DNA from: Hydnum rufescens UP504 | Lineage: Eukaryota > Basidiomycota > Agaricomycetes > Cantharellales > Hydnaceae | DNA: 64,000 nucleotides | Assembly (NCBI GenBank): GCA_014904985.1 | Contig: MU128918.1 | Location: 1-64,000, forward strand | Direction of reading: 5' to 3' | In this document: positions 1 through 13,129 of the stretch, piece by piece | Layout of the letters: each line of letters opens with the position of its first letter | Position numbering within the stretch: the stretch's first letter is position 1 | Made by a program: the position numbers and the translations under genes | The notes under the pieces: model-generated | What the model was told of the DNA's origin: nothing | Seen by the model: only the letters and a program-made list of their open reading frames with translations | Databases searched by the model: none

Positions 1-602
1 GCTCTCGTATCGCTCTCGGACAAGACGTAGGCCTTAGACTGCCTCGATACGCCCCTTCTACAGCCGTTCCCAGCGATACGACTCGTTATTCTTCCGTGGG
101 TCGCCGAACATATTGATAAATAAGGATTGCCAGATGTAATCGTCATCCTCGCGCCTACAGATGAGGGAGTACAGGTATCTGCGACATTGATAAGCGTTCT
201 ATTCCCTGCTACTCTGGAGCTACGATAATTCGTTCAGGTACTTTGGTGGGAAGATGAAAGGGCTGGCTGCTTTGTGAGACCATGAAGCAGCAACAAATGG
301 ATCCAGAACGAAATTGACCTTTTTATGTGCCCACTTGGGATACAAGATACTCTCTGATTCTATAACGGTCTCCTGGTGGAACTCCACAACCGTTTTCCAA
401 TCCTGAACACTGCGAGCTTCTCCCTCATTTGTAGTTCCGAACTCGTGGGGTCAATTGGTGGCTAATGCAAGTGAAGCAACGGCTAGTATCCCCTGTCGAT
501 CTCGCCTTTCGCGTTTCTTTCTGACGATGTCCCACTGGTAACCTGAACCTCCTGTCTGCGATTAAATTCACCCATCCCTGGTCTGTCCTACGCGTTGGAA
601 TG
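1..602 (+). repeat. Inverted-repeat arm A (monooxygenase-locus relic)
   Basis: Read on the plus strand, this stretch matches the reverse complement of about 6487-7027 over nearly its whole length. Examples are the first 50 bases against 6978-7027, and the segment ending near the ACTGTCTGCGATT-like stretch at 560-600. Divergence is substantial, with scattered substitutions and small indels, and all frames are broken. Homology stops just after position 600 and may continue left of the window. It is an old inverted duplication of part of the decayed flavoprotein locus at 5.6-7.4 kb. No intact gene is visible. Confidence 0.75.
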
Positions 603-1539
603 CGACCTTGAAAACCTCACGAGTGCGACGCGTTGCGGAACTCCTCTGGTCCACGCCAGCCAGGTCCCAACTACTTGTCAGGCCGTGTATCCCCACTCCG
701 ACATAACTGGCTGTCTCAAAGGCGCCTCTTACAGACCGTAATATTCGTGTGAGGCTGTATCCACAGTGTCGATCTAGCAAGGAATGTATCTAACTCAACG
801 GCACTTTGTGCGATCAGAGCCGGGCAAGATCTGGAGAGGAGCTAGGATTTTTTTCTTCTCCTCACACCCTGAATTTCATTCTCAAGGTTTCACTCGTCCC
901 CCATGCATGCCTATGTAATCACCCCTTCGTTCCCTATGTTTACCCTCCAACCCTTCCGCTTTGTCGGTGGACCTTCACATAGTGATTCATAATCCGCGGA
1001 AAGCGCGATCAAGACTCCTTGGCCTCACCGCTGGGCCGCCCGAAGAGCACCCCCGATGACTATGGCGGGAATATACCTGGAGGCTATTCATACTACCCTC
1101 CCGAGGCCTTTTCCTGTTCACCCCAAGATTTTATTGGAGCTACGAGATCTAGGACTTCAGTGTTCTTCTTTCCTTATCGTCCTCCACATACAATTGTTCG
1201 AATCGAACCCTCGATGGTGCCATATCCTCTGGGAATTTTCAAGTAATAACTGTTTTCTCTCAAGCACTCGCGCAGGACACCCTCGGTTCCACGGGCTTGT
1301 ATCCAGATCCACAGGTAAGTCATGGGTCCCCCTGGGAAGTTGTGAATGAGACTCCTACCGTCGGCCGGTTTCAGTTCTTTGATTATGATCGTTGGTTAAT
1401 TTCGACCATACGGACGTTCGTGGTCCCATCCATGAGGGCTGCGGGTCTTGTCGATTTGCTGGAGGACATGGCCATGTATTTCTGTTCATCCGTGGGGTAC
1501 TCATCCCTCTACTACCAGTTTGTAGATACTTGCATGAAA
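603..1539. other. Gap without recognisable gene
   Basis: Only short overlapping ORFs on both strands with no family resemblance. It lies between the inverted-repeat arm and the 3' end of the decayed NLR. A pyrimidine-rich stretch sits at 850-960. I see nothing else. Confidence 0.6.
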
Positions 1540-4500
1540 CTATAGACAATGTTGAGTATCGAGAAGTACAACACGGCCATCGGTACACCCAAATGCAATC
1601 CGAAAGTGATGTGGTGAGTCCACTACAGTACTAGGATTGGGGATATAGGAAGGAGGAATATAACAGATACGTCTAACATGATTGCCTGGAAACTGCCGCA
1701 TGGTTATCCACCGACCTTCAAAAGAAAAAATGGGGGGAATCAAGCTGATGGAAGATGGGTCCGTCACAGTGGGGGACTCAGAACCTAACCGACAAGGAGG
1801 CTGGGAAGTCAAATCCCATAGGGAGAGCCGTGGGATAGTTTTCACAATCAAAGTTTGAGCATCTGCAGAAAATGTAATGGCATGGATACCAAATGCATCA
1901 TAACATGGGAGGATTGCAATGCATGTGCCCACTATGGCATCCCACAACCGGACAGACTGACATGAGCTCGAAGCCAGTTGTAAACTGTCTGGTGAAAATG
2001 CAACAGCTGCAACCCAGTCGGAATGGCCTGTTAGGATTGCAATAGGTGTGCTCAATATGGGGTCCCACAGCCGAATGGAATTGTCCCAAGAGCCTGAGGC
2101 CAGTCGCAAACCATCTGGTGAAAATACAACAGAAGTGGCGCAATAGTATGTCCTTCTAGGATTGCAAGGGATGTGCCTGATGTAGTATCCCACAATCGGA
2201 CAGATCTGTCAAAGGATGTTGATGCTAGTTGCAAGCCATCTGGTGAAAATGCAATGGAATTGACACCAGCTGTGTGGCCTTGTATGATTGCAATGGCTTC
2301 TCCAGACATGGCATCCCATAGCCAAATGGAATGGTCATCAGAGCCTGAGGCCAGCCGCAGGCCATCTGGTGAAAATGTGAGACTACGGATCCCACCTGAA
2401 TGGCCTTCTACTGCTGCAATGGACATGTCCAGTGGCAATGTAGTATCCCACAGTTGGACAGAGGGCAGACACAGCCAATAACAACCCATCAGGTGTAAAC
2501 ACAACAGAGCTACCCTGGCCAGTATGACCTTCTAGGATGAAAAGGGAAGGCCAATGTGGCATCCCATACTCTTATCAATCTATCTTCAGAAACAGATGCC
2601 AGTCGCATCCCATCCAGTGAAAATGCAATGGAAGTAATCCGATTTAGTGTGGCCTCTTAGGACTGCAATGGGGTACCAGATGTGGTGTCCCACAACCGGA
2701 TTGATGAAGCATCGGAGCCTGCTAGTTGTGAGCCATCTGGTGAAAATGCTATGGAATGAAATAGACCAGGATTGCCTCTTAGGACTTGGATGGCAGTAGC
2801 CACACCCAATGTGGCATCCCACAGCCATATGGAAGAGTCAAGAGAGCCTGATGCCAGTTGTGAGCCATCAGGTGAAAATGCAACAGACATGACCCAGCCA
2901 GTATGTCCTTCTAGGATTGTGATGGCACCCACAATGTGGCATTCCATAAGCACACAGAACAGTCAGAGGAGCCTGATGCCAATCTCAACCCATCTGGTGA
3001 AATGCCACACTCTGAACTCTACCTGAATGGCCTTTTAGCACTCAGTGGGGACACCTGAAGTGGCATCCCACAACCGGACAGAGAAGTCAAGGAGCCCGAG
3101 GCCAGCTGCAAACCATCAGGTGAAAATGCCACAGACTCAACCGAGTTAGTGTCACCTTCTAAGGTTGCAGTGAGCAAACCAGATGTGACATCCCATAAAT
3201 GTATGCGCTTATAGGAGCCTGATGCCATTTTCAAGCCATCTTTTGAACAGGCCATGCAGCAAATGGACAGGATAATCACTATGGAATCTGGCCAGGATCT
3301 GTGACCATTGAGGGTCAATCCCCTGGAGCACACGGATAGAATGCCTTGTCTCTTGGCAATATACTTGTACAATGCTGTGTCATGAGGAGTAAATGGCAAT
3401 GCAGAGTGATAGACCTGCAGTGCCCTCATTCTTATGATTTCACATGAGCAAGAACAAATCGGTGTGCATCGGCCAGCATAGTAATGAGAGTTGATTCACA
3501 TTTTGAGTGTATCTATCATCAATGACAAAATGAAATTAGTAGATCATCCAATGATGAATAATGGATCCACATACTGCCCACTGGCGTGCCTCCTGAATCA
3601 TTCTTGCAACAGCATGCATACTACCCAGCAGGCTCATTGCCTCAATCCACCACAAAATCAACCGCATTGCGAATTCCTCCAGTGCTCCCATCATCTTCTC
3701 GTCTCCAGCTTCCACCCGCGACAGATGAGACATCCAGAACTGACATGCATATCGTGCTTCCAGAGGCAAGGCTTTTGCCACTTTTGCTTCAAATCCATCA
3801 ACCTCACTGTTCAACAGCGAGGCATCTCCAATCCGGCCACATCTCGTTTGAGGTATGTGTCCATAAGGCGGAAACATCGTAGGGCGTGTGCCGCTGCTCT
3901 TGCACTGGGACCGGAACGATCAAGAATCCCGACATGGTACATCGTGAAGGGCTGGTGATGAAGTCAACGAAGGAAGGGTGATAGATACGAGGTGCATCAT
4001 TTTCATCAGATGGAGGGATTATAACAGATTGAAGATGGCGTAAGGCATTATTCACCATCCCGGCATCGCCCTCCACAAAATTTGCCAAGGAACGAAGGGG
4101 GAGGGGCCGGCGAAGTAGTACAATACTACCAACAACGATCTGGAAGCGAGTTCGGACAAGATGCGGATTCAAATCGGACAGCGACTTCTGGAGTAGACTG
4201 GTGTAAAGGAGGTCCAGCTGCTTGTATGGCGTCACTTCTGACGGATCTCCGCCTTCAAGGGGTTGAGTGCCAAGAATAAGGGCCAGATGCTCCCGGGGGG
4301 CGAGCGCACGGTCGTCACCGATGAATCGGATACATGTCGCGGCGAAAATGAACAGCTTTCCTGACTTCTCCACCAGTGCATGCCTCTCGGCTTCCGTGGT
4401 CCAATCCGTAGGCATGGAAAGACCTAGTCTCTGAGGAATCTTTTCCAACTCTGCTCGAATATAAAGCTCGATATCCACTGAATAACCGACGCTTCGACAT

Positions 4501-5335
4501 CATGAAGAATTGTCTTTGCATAGTTCTCGAACTGGTTGAATATGGATGAGATGTGGAATTCTGGTCGACTGGTGATGAATATGCGCAGGAATGGTATCGA
4601 GTTGCGTGGGAAAACAGAAGCCGTAGAATGTTCTGTAGCACCTCTTTCCTCGCATTCGTCGAGGGCGTCAAGGATTATAAGTGTAGGGCGCCGCTTCCCA
4701 TGGATCCTGAGAAGTGGGTTCACGATTAAACCCTCGAGCTGACGCAATAGACCTTTGTCCTCGGTTCCTTCATCTTCTTCGAGGGCCTCCGCGATAACGG
4801 ACTTGAATCGATTGTCAGTGTTTGCGAGTTGGAAGGCAAGCGTGGGAAAGACGGTTTGCGGGTCGCGTAAAGCTCCGTCGCTTCGAGAAAAGAAGAAAGT
4901 TGCTCCGAGTAGAGCCTTCTTCTCTGCTCGTTCAGCGACCGTCCTTGCAATAGTTGATTTACCAACCCCTGCGAGCCATTGAGCCAATACACGGGGTGTG
5001 GGTTGTCATCAGAGAGCGCCAACCATGACATAATATCCGCCAAAATATCGACTCGGGTGCCCTCAAGGCATGAGGAGGGCGCATCCTTGCGAGGAGAGTC
5101 ATACTCCGCGTGGCGAGCACGAATGGACATCAGACGTGCGATTCCCGTGGATCCTCCTACATCTGCAGTAATATAAACTATGGGTGAGTAGTCAAAACGC
5201 AAAGTCCTGGAATGAAGCTCTCACAATTGAGATTGATAGCAACGTTCCCTCCATCGCCACCGACACCTTCCGCAACACCATCTCCCCTCCACCAGTGCCT
5301 GAAAGACACGAATGAGTACAGTGAGAGGGAATCGA
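1540..5335 (-). pseudogene. NACHT-WD40 NOD-like receptor (STAND NTPase), broken by many frameshifts
   Basis: Reads right to left. A Gly-rich leader lies at about 5335-5215. A short intron (donor near 5215) leads to the CLEG-T-RV pre-NACHT segment (about 5060). The P-loop GVGKST follows at about 4960-4945 and the Walker B LIILDALDE near 4670. A winged-helix-like region follows, then a C-terminal array of about nine to ten WD40 repeats (3300-1700) with many FSPDG and RLWD signatures. By alignment with the intact paralogue at 62.5-64 kb the frame breaks at about 4972, 4640, 4600, 4481, 3895 and 3850, and repeatedly within the WD40 part (for example near 3090, 2830 and 2100). In fungi this family acts in non-self recognition and programmed cell death. 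This copy cannot make a full product as it stands. The density of breaks is far above that of neighbouring genes, so true decay is more likely than sequencing error. Confidence 0.85.
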
Positions 5336-5569
5336 AAGGAGACTCACTTATAGAGAAGTGTTGGTACGGCTCCATGATAGAGAACACTGGTGCCAGCCAA
5401 GAAGCGATTCCTCAAGATCGGTGGGGAAGATGTAGCGAGGTCTAATCTAGGGTGGAAAGCAATGGATTAATCCGCAGTAGCGGGACCCAAGTGATTAGGT
5501 AAGCGCGGGCATAACCCACAGCCGTTTGTACAGATCGGGAATTATCTCTCAAATAGCTGCTGAGCTGCT
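5336..5569. other. Upstream region of the decayed NLR
   Basis: Presumed promoter/5' region of the minus-strand NLR pseudogene. No element recognised. Confidence 0.3.
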
Positions 5570-6100
5570 GACCAGTCGTGAATTCTGGCTTACCTCTACA
5601 AGGACGAACCTATACTGGATGTTGCTTCGCACTCTCAAGAGCGTCGTCCAGCCATGAGTCCGTTCTCACCCACACTTCGTACCAATCATTGGCAATCCCA
5701 TACCTCTCCAGCCTTGCCCATTCTGTGCACAGGACGCGTGCGTTCGCCTAAATGTATGGTTCCGATGGTTACACTTTCCACCCTTTCTTTCCGGTCAAGG
5801 TAAGCAAGTCCGTACCATCATGGAATTGACGTTTTAGCTTCTCCTCGCTTTCACGCAACGAAGCCACTGTTCAGGAATGTACGATAGCTTGTATCCTGAT
5901 CGCCGATGCAGAATGTTGTACCGTGCAGGGACCAGGGACTCTTCGGCAGCGTTATCAAACTTATCATCTCCGTAAAGGGAAACGGTCGCAAGAGCCTGTG
6001 CTTGATCCTCCCAGGCAGGAAATGGCGTGAGCTTTCACACCAGACCGACGAACGTGGACGTCTGTGGCGAGTAATCAGAGAGGAAATAAATGCACGCCGG
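5570..6100. repeat. Direct-repeat copy 1 (C-terminal part of monooxygenase relic)
   Basis: About 530 bp, matched in the same orientation by about 7890-8420. Long shared runs include a stretch around 5935-5965 against 8262-8290 and the tail at 6040-6085 against 8380-8412. Read on the minus strand it carries the last part of a flavin-containing monooxygenase. Many indels separate the copies. Confidence 0.75.
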
Positions 6101-7400
6101 CCGGTATACGTGCGACATCGAGGTGAAAAGCTGATCGGGGAGGGACGGTCTAGCCGCGGCGGTGGGTCTCGCCCCAAGTGCTTGATCGATGGAAAAAGTA
6201 TTTATAGCCCGTCGCAAAGATGATGTAGTCAATTTCTGTACCCCATGTCCCACCTTCGTAATCCACACGATTGCCGGGGGGGGGGCGGAGCGCTATGACC
6301 CGCCCCCTCATCAGAACTGCGCCTTCTGTTCGACCGGCACCTGTCGTAGCATAAGAGACAAGACGGCACTGTGGAATACTTCTTCACTGATCTAATCCCC
6401 TTGGTTCCTCCACCAACGACGAGTACACTCAAGCCCCGGAAGAAAATACAGGATGGAATGCATGAGCTTCCTTCCTGTTGACACCCATTCCAATGCGTAG
6501 GACAGACCACGGATGGATGAATTCAATCGCAGACAGCTCGTGGAGGTTGTCAGTGGGACGTCGTCAGAAAGGAATGTGAGCAAGGCTAGACCGAGAACGT
6601 GTACTAATCGCGAGTTCGGAGCTAGAAATGAGGTAGAAGTTCAGAGCATTGATTGGAAGGTGGTCCTGGGCTCCACCAGGAGATCATATGCATTTACTTC
6701 AGAACGCAAGACGAGGTCCGGAATGATTGCATAAAATGGTCAACTCCACTCCCGATTCTTGCCCCAGTTGCCGCCTAATGGTTTCACAAAGCAGCCACCT
6801 CTCCCCACGGAAGAATCCGAACGAATTATCGTAGCCTCAGAGTAGCAGGGAGCAGAGCACTTATCAATCTTGCAGATGCAGAAGACGACGATAACATCGG
6901 CCGATCCCTATATCTCAATACGTTCGACGACCCACGGAACAATGAGTCGTATGGCTAGGAACCGCTGTGTAAGTGCTGTATCGAGGCTGTCTAAGGCCTA
7001 CGTCTCATCCGAGAGCAGTACGAGAGCGCAGAAGAACCACAGGACAATATTGTGAAGCGGGATGTAGAACTCATCGAGGTGTTCAAAGCCTGTGTCACGG
7101 CCCTCCGAAGCCCACGATCGAGCCCAACCGGCGGAGACATGGGTTCCAAGAATTTTCAGGATCTCTGAATCTCTTCTCGCTCAGAATAACGGTGCGCACA
7201 TAACATGTTTCCGGCCTTGCCTGCTCCCACCAGAGAAAATTGCGGGATACGAATTGGACCGCATTCCCGGCACGCCCTGGATGCCTTCAATGTTCATGAC
7301 ACAAACAAGGACTCTATGGTGCCCCATCCGTCTCGCGGACAACCGCCAGGAGCTGTCAACCTCGAAGTGTAACCGAGGGAGTTCCATGTTTACACGAGCG
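5850..7400 (-). pseudogene. Flavin-containing monooxygenase relic
   Basis: Minus-strand fragments keep hallmark pieces of the FMO family (FAD- and NADPH-dependent N/S-oxygenases) in scattered frames. An IEGIQGVPG segment near 7290 resembles the region following the first nucleotide-binding half. A VLVVGGGTKG dinucleotide-binding motif lies near 6450-6425. An IDYIIFATGYKY segment near 6235-6200 is the classic ATGY motif. A C-terminal PAWE/DKFDNAAEE segment lies at about 6030-5945. No continuous frame joins them, and the 6.5-7.0 kb part between the two nucleotide-binding pieces has no clear reading. The FAD-binding N-terminus is not recognisable. The family assignment rests on the ATGY and GxGxxG-type motifs. 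Confidence 0.6.
6487..7027 (-). repeat. Inverted-repeat arm B
   Basis: Reverse-complement partner of 1-602. Lies inside the monooxygenase relic, between its two recognisable nucleotide-binding segments, so it may be an insertion or the remains of a second overlapping copy. Confidence 0.75.
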
Positions 7401-7889
7401 CGCCCTCGTACGTGAAAAATGGGAAAATTTCCAGAGATCCATAGTTACTGTCCAGCAAGTGCGAGATGTGGGTGAGAACAGACTAAGAGAATAGTTAGAT
7501 CTAATGCGCAAGGTTCCGAGAATGTGTAGCACCGAGTTCTATTCGTTGTTGTAGGGCAGAATCAATCGCGGTTCAACAGCCATTGGAGACGGAGGTAGTG
7601 AGACAATTCTAGATTCGTTCGTAATTTGAATCGTTGGGATGATTGGTAGACCACCACACTCTGGGGAGAATACAGTAGGTGAATGGGCAGGACTGCTCAC
7701 GTCGGTGTCGTGTCAAATGCCAGGGCCCAAGGTTTCTCCCAGATGATCCAGGCTCCGCCCCGGGGCTCCTGCCTTTTTGAACTCGTCTTTTAATGACGTA
7801 TGAAAGAATTTTTTGTGTGACGCAGCGTGACGTCGGCGTGCGACGCAATGCTGGGCTCAATCAGGAATTGTCTCTCACCTCTCACTACC

Positions 7890-8420
7890 TCCTTCTCATG
7901 TGGCTGCCGAACAGCCAGGAATTCGGCCTTACCCCTAGAAGGACGAGGAGAACCTATCTACACTCGATGCTGCGTTGCATTCTCGAGAACCTGGTCCATC
8001 AGATCCTCTCGCCCCTACTTTGCACCCAAGCGTCAGCAAATCCGGATCTGGCTTTGCTCGTTCCGTGCGCAGGACGGCCGAGTCTGCGTAAATGTGTGGC
8101 ACCCATGATTGCGCCCCCCACCCTTTCTTCCCGGCCACTGCAAGCAAGTCCGTACGATACTGGAGTTGACCCTCTAACCCGTTGCTTTCGCGCAAACGAA
8201 GCTACTATTCAGGCACGATAGCTTGGGTCCTGATCGCCAGTGCAGAATGGTGTACCGTGCAGAGACCAGCGTTTCTTCGGCAGCGTTATCAAACTTCTCG
8301 TCGCCGTCAAGGAAAACGGTGGCGATAGCTTGTGCCTGATTCTCCCAGGCAGGAGATGGCATGGGTTTTGACACTAGACCGACGGAGGCGAGCGTCTGCG
8401 AGTAATCACGCGAGGAATAG
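7890..8420 (-). pseudogene. Duplicated C-terminal fragment of the monooxygenase relic
   Basis: Direct-repeat copy 2 of 5570-6100. On the minus strand a 66-codon frame (8374-8174) reads through the PAWENQAQAIATV...DKFDNAAEE segment also found in copy 1. Only this C-terminal part is present, with no nucleotide-binding motif, so it is a gene fragment. It ends about 75 bp before the start codon of the kinase gene, so it may form part of that gene's 5' flank. Confidence 0.6.
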
Positions 8421-8493
8421 TACTATCTACTAGACGTGACTTTCCGTATTACGTAACAAGACATTCCGTACCCCAGAGTCTCCACTAACAAGT

Positions 8494-10664
8494 ATGCATT
8501 CGGATGGCCTGGTCTACAAGCTGGGCCCACTTATTGGCAAGGGTGGATCTGTAGGTCTACCGATCCTGTACATCCTCACGCATGGCTGAAAATACGGCAC
8601 ATTACAGGCTCACGTCTTCCATGCCACACAACACACGACCGGCCAATTAGTCGCCGTCAAGAAATCCCGCGTCTCCCTTCGAGTCCAACACACACTTTTC
8701 CAGCATGAAGCTCGTGTCCTTCAATTACTGCGTAGTCATTCCGCCATCCCTGCAGTATATGCCGTGGGACGGTTTGAACACTTCGAGTATCTTGCGATGG
8801 AGCTCCTTGGATCTAGTTTGGGAGACGTGGAGATACCACTTGACCAGGGGTCCGTGTCCCGGATTGCCGTGCAGATGGTGCGTGTTTCCCCGTCGTATCA
8901 TTAATAACCCTTAACCTCGATGTCTAGCTTTCAGCATTGGAACATATACACTCTCACGGCCTTGTTCATCGCGATATCAAGCCAGACAACATTCTTTTTT
9001 CCTCCAAAGATTATGGACAGATTCGTGTAATCGATTTCGGCCTAGCATATCGGTATGAGCGCGAACGTAGCTCTGTTGCTCCACTCTCAGAACCGGATTT
9101 CGTCTTGGGGACTTTGCCATATGCGAGTCTGAATGCCCATCGAGGGCTGTGTGAGTCCATTACCCGGGGTAAATCTCATGATGAGACACTGACTTTGAAT
9201 GGCTAGCTTTGACAAGACGAGATGATCTCGAATCCCTTGCCTACAGCCTTTTTTCGATTCTCTGCGGTAGTCTCCCCTGGGACAAGCCCTATATTGCGAC
9301 AAGCACCCCTCGAAGCGTCAGACGTCGTGTTTATGCAACAAAGCGAGCTTGCTCTGGTGCAATGTTGACAGAAGGGTTTGATAGGACATTTGGACAGTTC
9401 CTTGATGAAATCCGTAATCTAGGATTCCATGAAACGCCACTGTACCATCTCTGGAAAGGCGCATTTTCCAAGGTCCCAAACAACCTTCCCAGATCGTCCT
9501 TGACGCCCAATTCTGGGCCCGAGAAGGTTCCTGGTAAGTTGCAGGCTCTAGCCAGGATCTTGATTGAAACCTGATTTCATCGATATCGTTTGCTAATATA
9601 TCAAATCTACCCGCATCAACCTTGACAATCCGTTCTGGTGCCAAGAAGGTTCCTAGTAAGCTGCTAGCTCTGGCCACGGTCTTGATTGTAATCCAATTGT
9701 ATCGATACCAGCTGCCAGAAATACTTTACCCACGACCCACAAGTCGCCCGAAAACGCACAACCACCCTGTTGCATTATCGAGCCTGGCCAACTCATCTAC
9801 GCGCAGGTGCTTCCAAGAACTACGATTGAGGGGTACACCTTCGGTCATGCAGACTCGCCCTATTGGCTGGACCGCTCCCTGTCTGAAGAGGCATGGCCGA
9901 CGGTAGCGCGACCTGCAATAATCCTGATGGTATCTCGAGATTGGCGGGGAAAGGTCGTCGTTAAGCTGGCCCCAATTACCCGTCAGAGGTTCGAGGATTC
10001 GGTGCCACAAGTAGTCCTTACAACAGGCATGGATCCCGCCGAAACAAGAACAGCTGTGGTGTTGGGCCCCGGCTGGACACGGGACGACACATGGAGCTAC
10101 ACCTTCATGCACACAGCCACTTTTACGTGTAATCCTGATCAAGTGAGAGGTACTCTGATTTCTTACGAAGATGCAGCTTAATGTGCTCCTTCCTAGATCG
10201 AGCCCGTTCCCGTGCATTGGAAAGTCACGCCGACCTCTCTCGAAACCCTCTCGTGTCTCAATCTCCGATCGAATCCCGTGAGAACAAATATGGAACTTTC
10301 GACGTTTGACGAACGTATGAACGCCAAGTTGACCAAGCACATTGGCGATATGTACATTAAGATCCATTCGCTGGGTCCAGATACCCTCTCTCAGACCGCT
10401 AGCGGAGTTGCAGTGGACTGGGAGTCGACTCGTGGTTGGTTTGATGAACTTGTCCCAATCTACCGGAGGCGAGCAGCGGACCTCGAGTGGGCGTGGTCAG
10501 ATTCGGAGATGATCGATGAAAGGGAGTTGGACGATAGCTATTTCAACTGGGATTTGAGCCAGTGGGAAAATGCACAACAGGAATGGAAAGAGTCGCTTGG
10601 CTTGTCTCAGGCAAGCTACATAGATCTAGATGCTCAATTGTCTGTCATATTGGGGATCGAATAG
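8494..10664 (+). CDS. CK1-like Ser/Thr protein kinase with C-terminal extension domain
   Basis: Six-exon model: 8494-8550, 8608-8877, 8928-9150, 9207-9533, 9712-10142, 10197-10664. All junctions are GT-AG and in phase; the 9534-9711 intron is the least certain. Exon 1 gives the Gly-rich loop (GPLIGKGGS), exon 2 the ATP-binding Lys in VAVKKS, exon 3 the catalytic loop HRDIKPDN and the Mg-binding DFGLAY. The GTLPYASLNAH-RG segment replaces the usual APE motif and is diagnostic of the casein kinase 1 group. Exon 4 holds SRRDD-like RRDDLESLAY and GSLPW, also CK1 signatures. Exons 5-6 add about 300 residues not found in canonical CK1. They begin with PGQLIYAQVLP, then a RPAIILMVS...KVVVKLAPI segment, then an acidic Trp-rich tail. 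I recall similar tails on Agaricomycete CK1-like kinases, but the function is unknown. Key kinase residues are present, so it should be active. Confidence 0.85.
9497..9716. repeat. Tandem duplication (two ~95-bp units, 122-bp offset)
   Basis: The segments 9497-9592 and 9619-9716 share AAGGTTCCT-GTAAG, CTCT(A/G)GCCA and TCTTGATTG in the same order. The duplication spans the end of kinase exon 4 and its donor site, so two potential GTAAG donors exist (9534 and 9656). It explains why this intron is longer than its neighbours. Confidence 0.75.
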
Positions 10665-11692
10665 GCCATTTGTATTGATCTCCCCAGGCAGGACGAGGTC
10701 TTACTGTAAAATAATAAACCTATCATCTGTTAGCAACTAGGCGAGGCATGGGGAGTGTCTGTATTTTAACGGGAATGGACTGACAGCCTCTGTCTGGTCA
10801 GTTTGGAGGTAGTAGGACCCTAGTCAAAGAGCTGATATGAGGCTAGATACGATAATATCGGATACCTATATCCTGTGTTATAGAGCCTCTTAGGCCCTAC
10901 GGAGACATATATATTGATATCCCCCTAATTAAGGTCTGGAACTAACATCCTAGGCGGTATGCTCATTACTGTTACAGTGACATCAAAGGGACGATTGAAG
11001 ACAATGATCTTGCAGCACCCTCTTGCACGGCCGAGCCACTGAGGCCACTGTTGTCGTTTGCAGTGGAAGGTGACACTGACATCCCACATAGTCACGGAAA
11101 CTGAGCCAGTTATGGATGTTGGTGTCCAAAGGTTTGAGTTAGTACTTTGCGCACTGTGCTTATCCAAATGATTGCATGCTCATAGGGTCGAGTATCATTG
11201 ACAAACAGTCCCCATACTGTAATCTTAGGTCTTCGTTGGACACATGGGGCTGTAATCCTTATGTCACCGTAGGCAAAAGCAGTCCGTAGATCCCTCGCCG
11301 CCAGTTCGCCGCCCCGCACGGATCTGAACGTGGATCCCTTCGCAACTACATATACCAAGTTAGGACGATTTCAAAGTCGACACCGCATACTTTCATGACC
11401 GACCACGCAGGAGTTGATGTAAGACGGAACACGTGTTCCGGTGCTCGGGTGTCACCGGGCGATGAATATTAATGCGCGGATAGCTCGACCACAAGCGCTC
11501 ACCCTTTGAGCGCCAGTCCCCATTCTCATCGTACACTGACATTCAAGTGCGAATCGCTCTACTTCCCTTGATTTCTGGCGGTTGCCTTCTCGGGGTTTAT
11601 TTACCAGCCTCACGTGAGTTTTCGTGGGATAAAATTTCATAATATATTTTGTACCAAATGATGCTCTCGTACCACTATCCCTCAGCACCATC
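10665..11692. other. Intergenic region, kinase to isomerase
   Basis: No gene recognised; ORFs on the minus strand (11358-10925) resemble nothing I know. The AT-rich segment ATAATATATTTT at 11638-11649 lies about 50 bp before the isomerase ATG and could be its TATA region. Confidence 0.4.
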
Positions 11693-12838
<1,146 letters not shown>

Positions 12839-13129
12839 GGGGTCGCGGTTCGTATGTAACCCTCAGAAGCTGATGACGGATGCAAGGCCCATATTCGTGA
12901 GAGCAGCGAAACATGGGAACGGGAATCTGAAATGAAGAAAGCTTCTCTCAGATTTTCTGCTAATTATTTACCCTATTACTACGTAGTTCCTTCTGTTGCG
13001 AGGAGGTTTATTAATTTTTCAGGACCAATATGATTGTATTTGCTTCGACCAATATCGCGTACGGCTCAAATGATGTCAAGAGCGACGACAAGCAGCCCAG
13101 AGCCTTCCCGTCTCCAAATCTAGCTAAGC
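12839..13129. other. Convergent 3' intergenic region
   Basis: Lies between the convergent ends of the isomerase and eIF3k genes. No feature seen beyond a TTTATTAATTTTTC stretch near 13007. Confidence 0.4.

Noticed and set aside
1..8430. Inverted repeat as terminal repeats of a DNA transposon
   Set aside because: The arms are about 600 bp internal segments of a decayed protein-coding locus; no transposase motif and no target-site duplication are visible.
8494..10664. A unified new defence system made of the NLR, FMO and kinase genes
   Set aside because: The NLR and FMO are decayed and the kinase is an ordinary expanded fungal type; adjacency alone gives no functional link.
10925..11358. Minus-strand ORFs between kinase and isomerase
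   Set aside because: Short, overlapping, no motif, no splice logic and no resemblance to a family.
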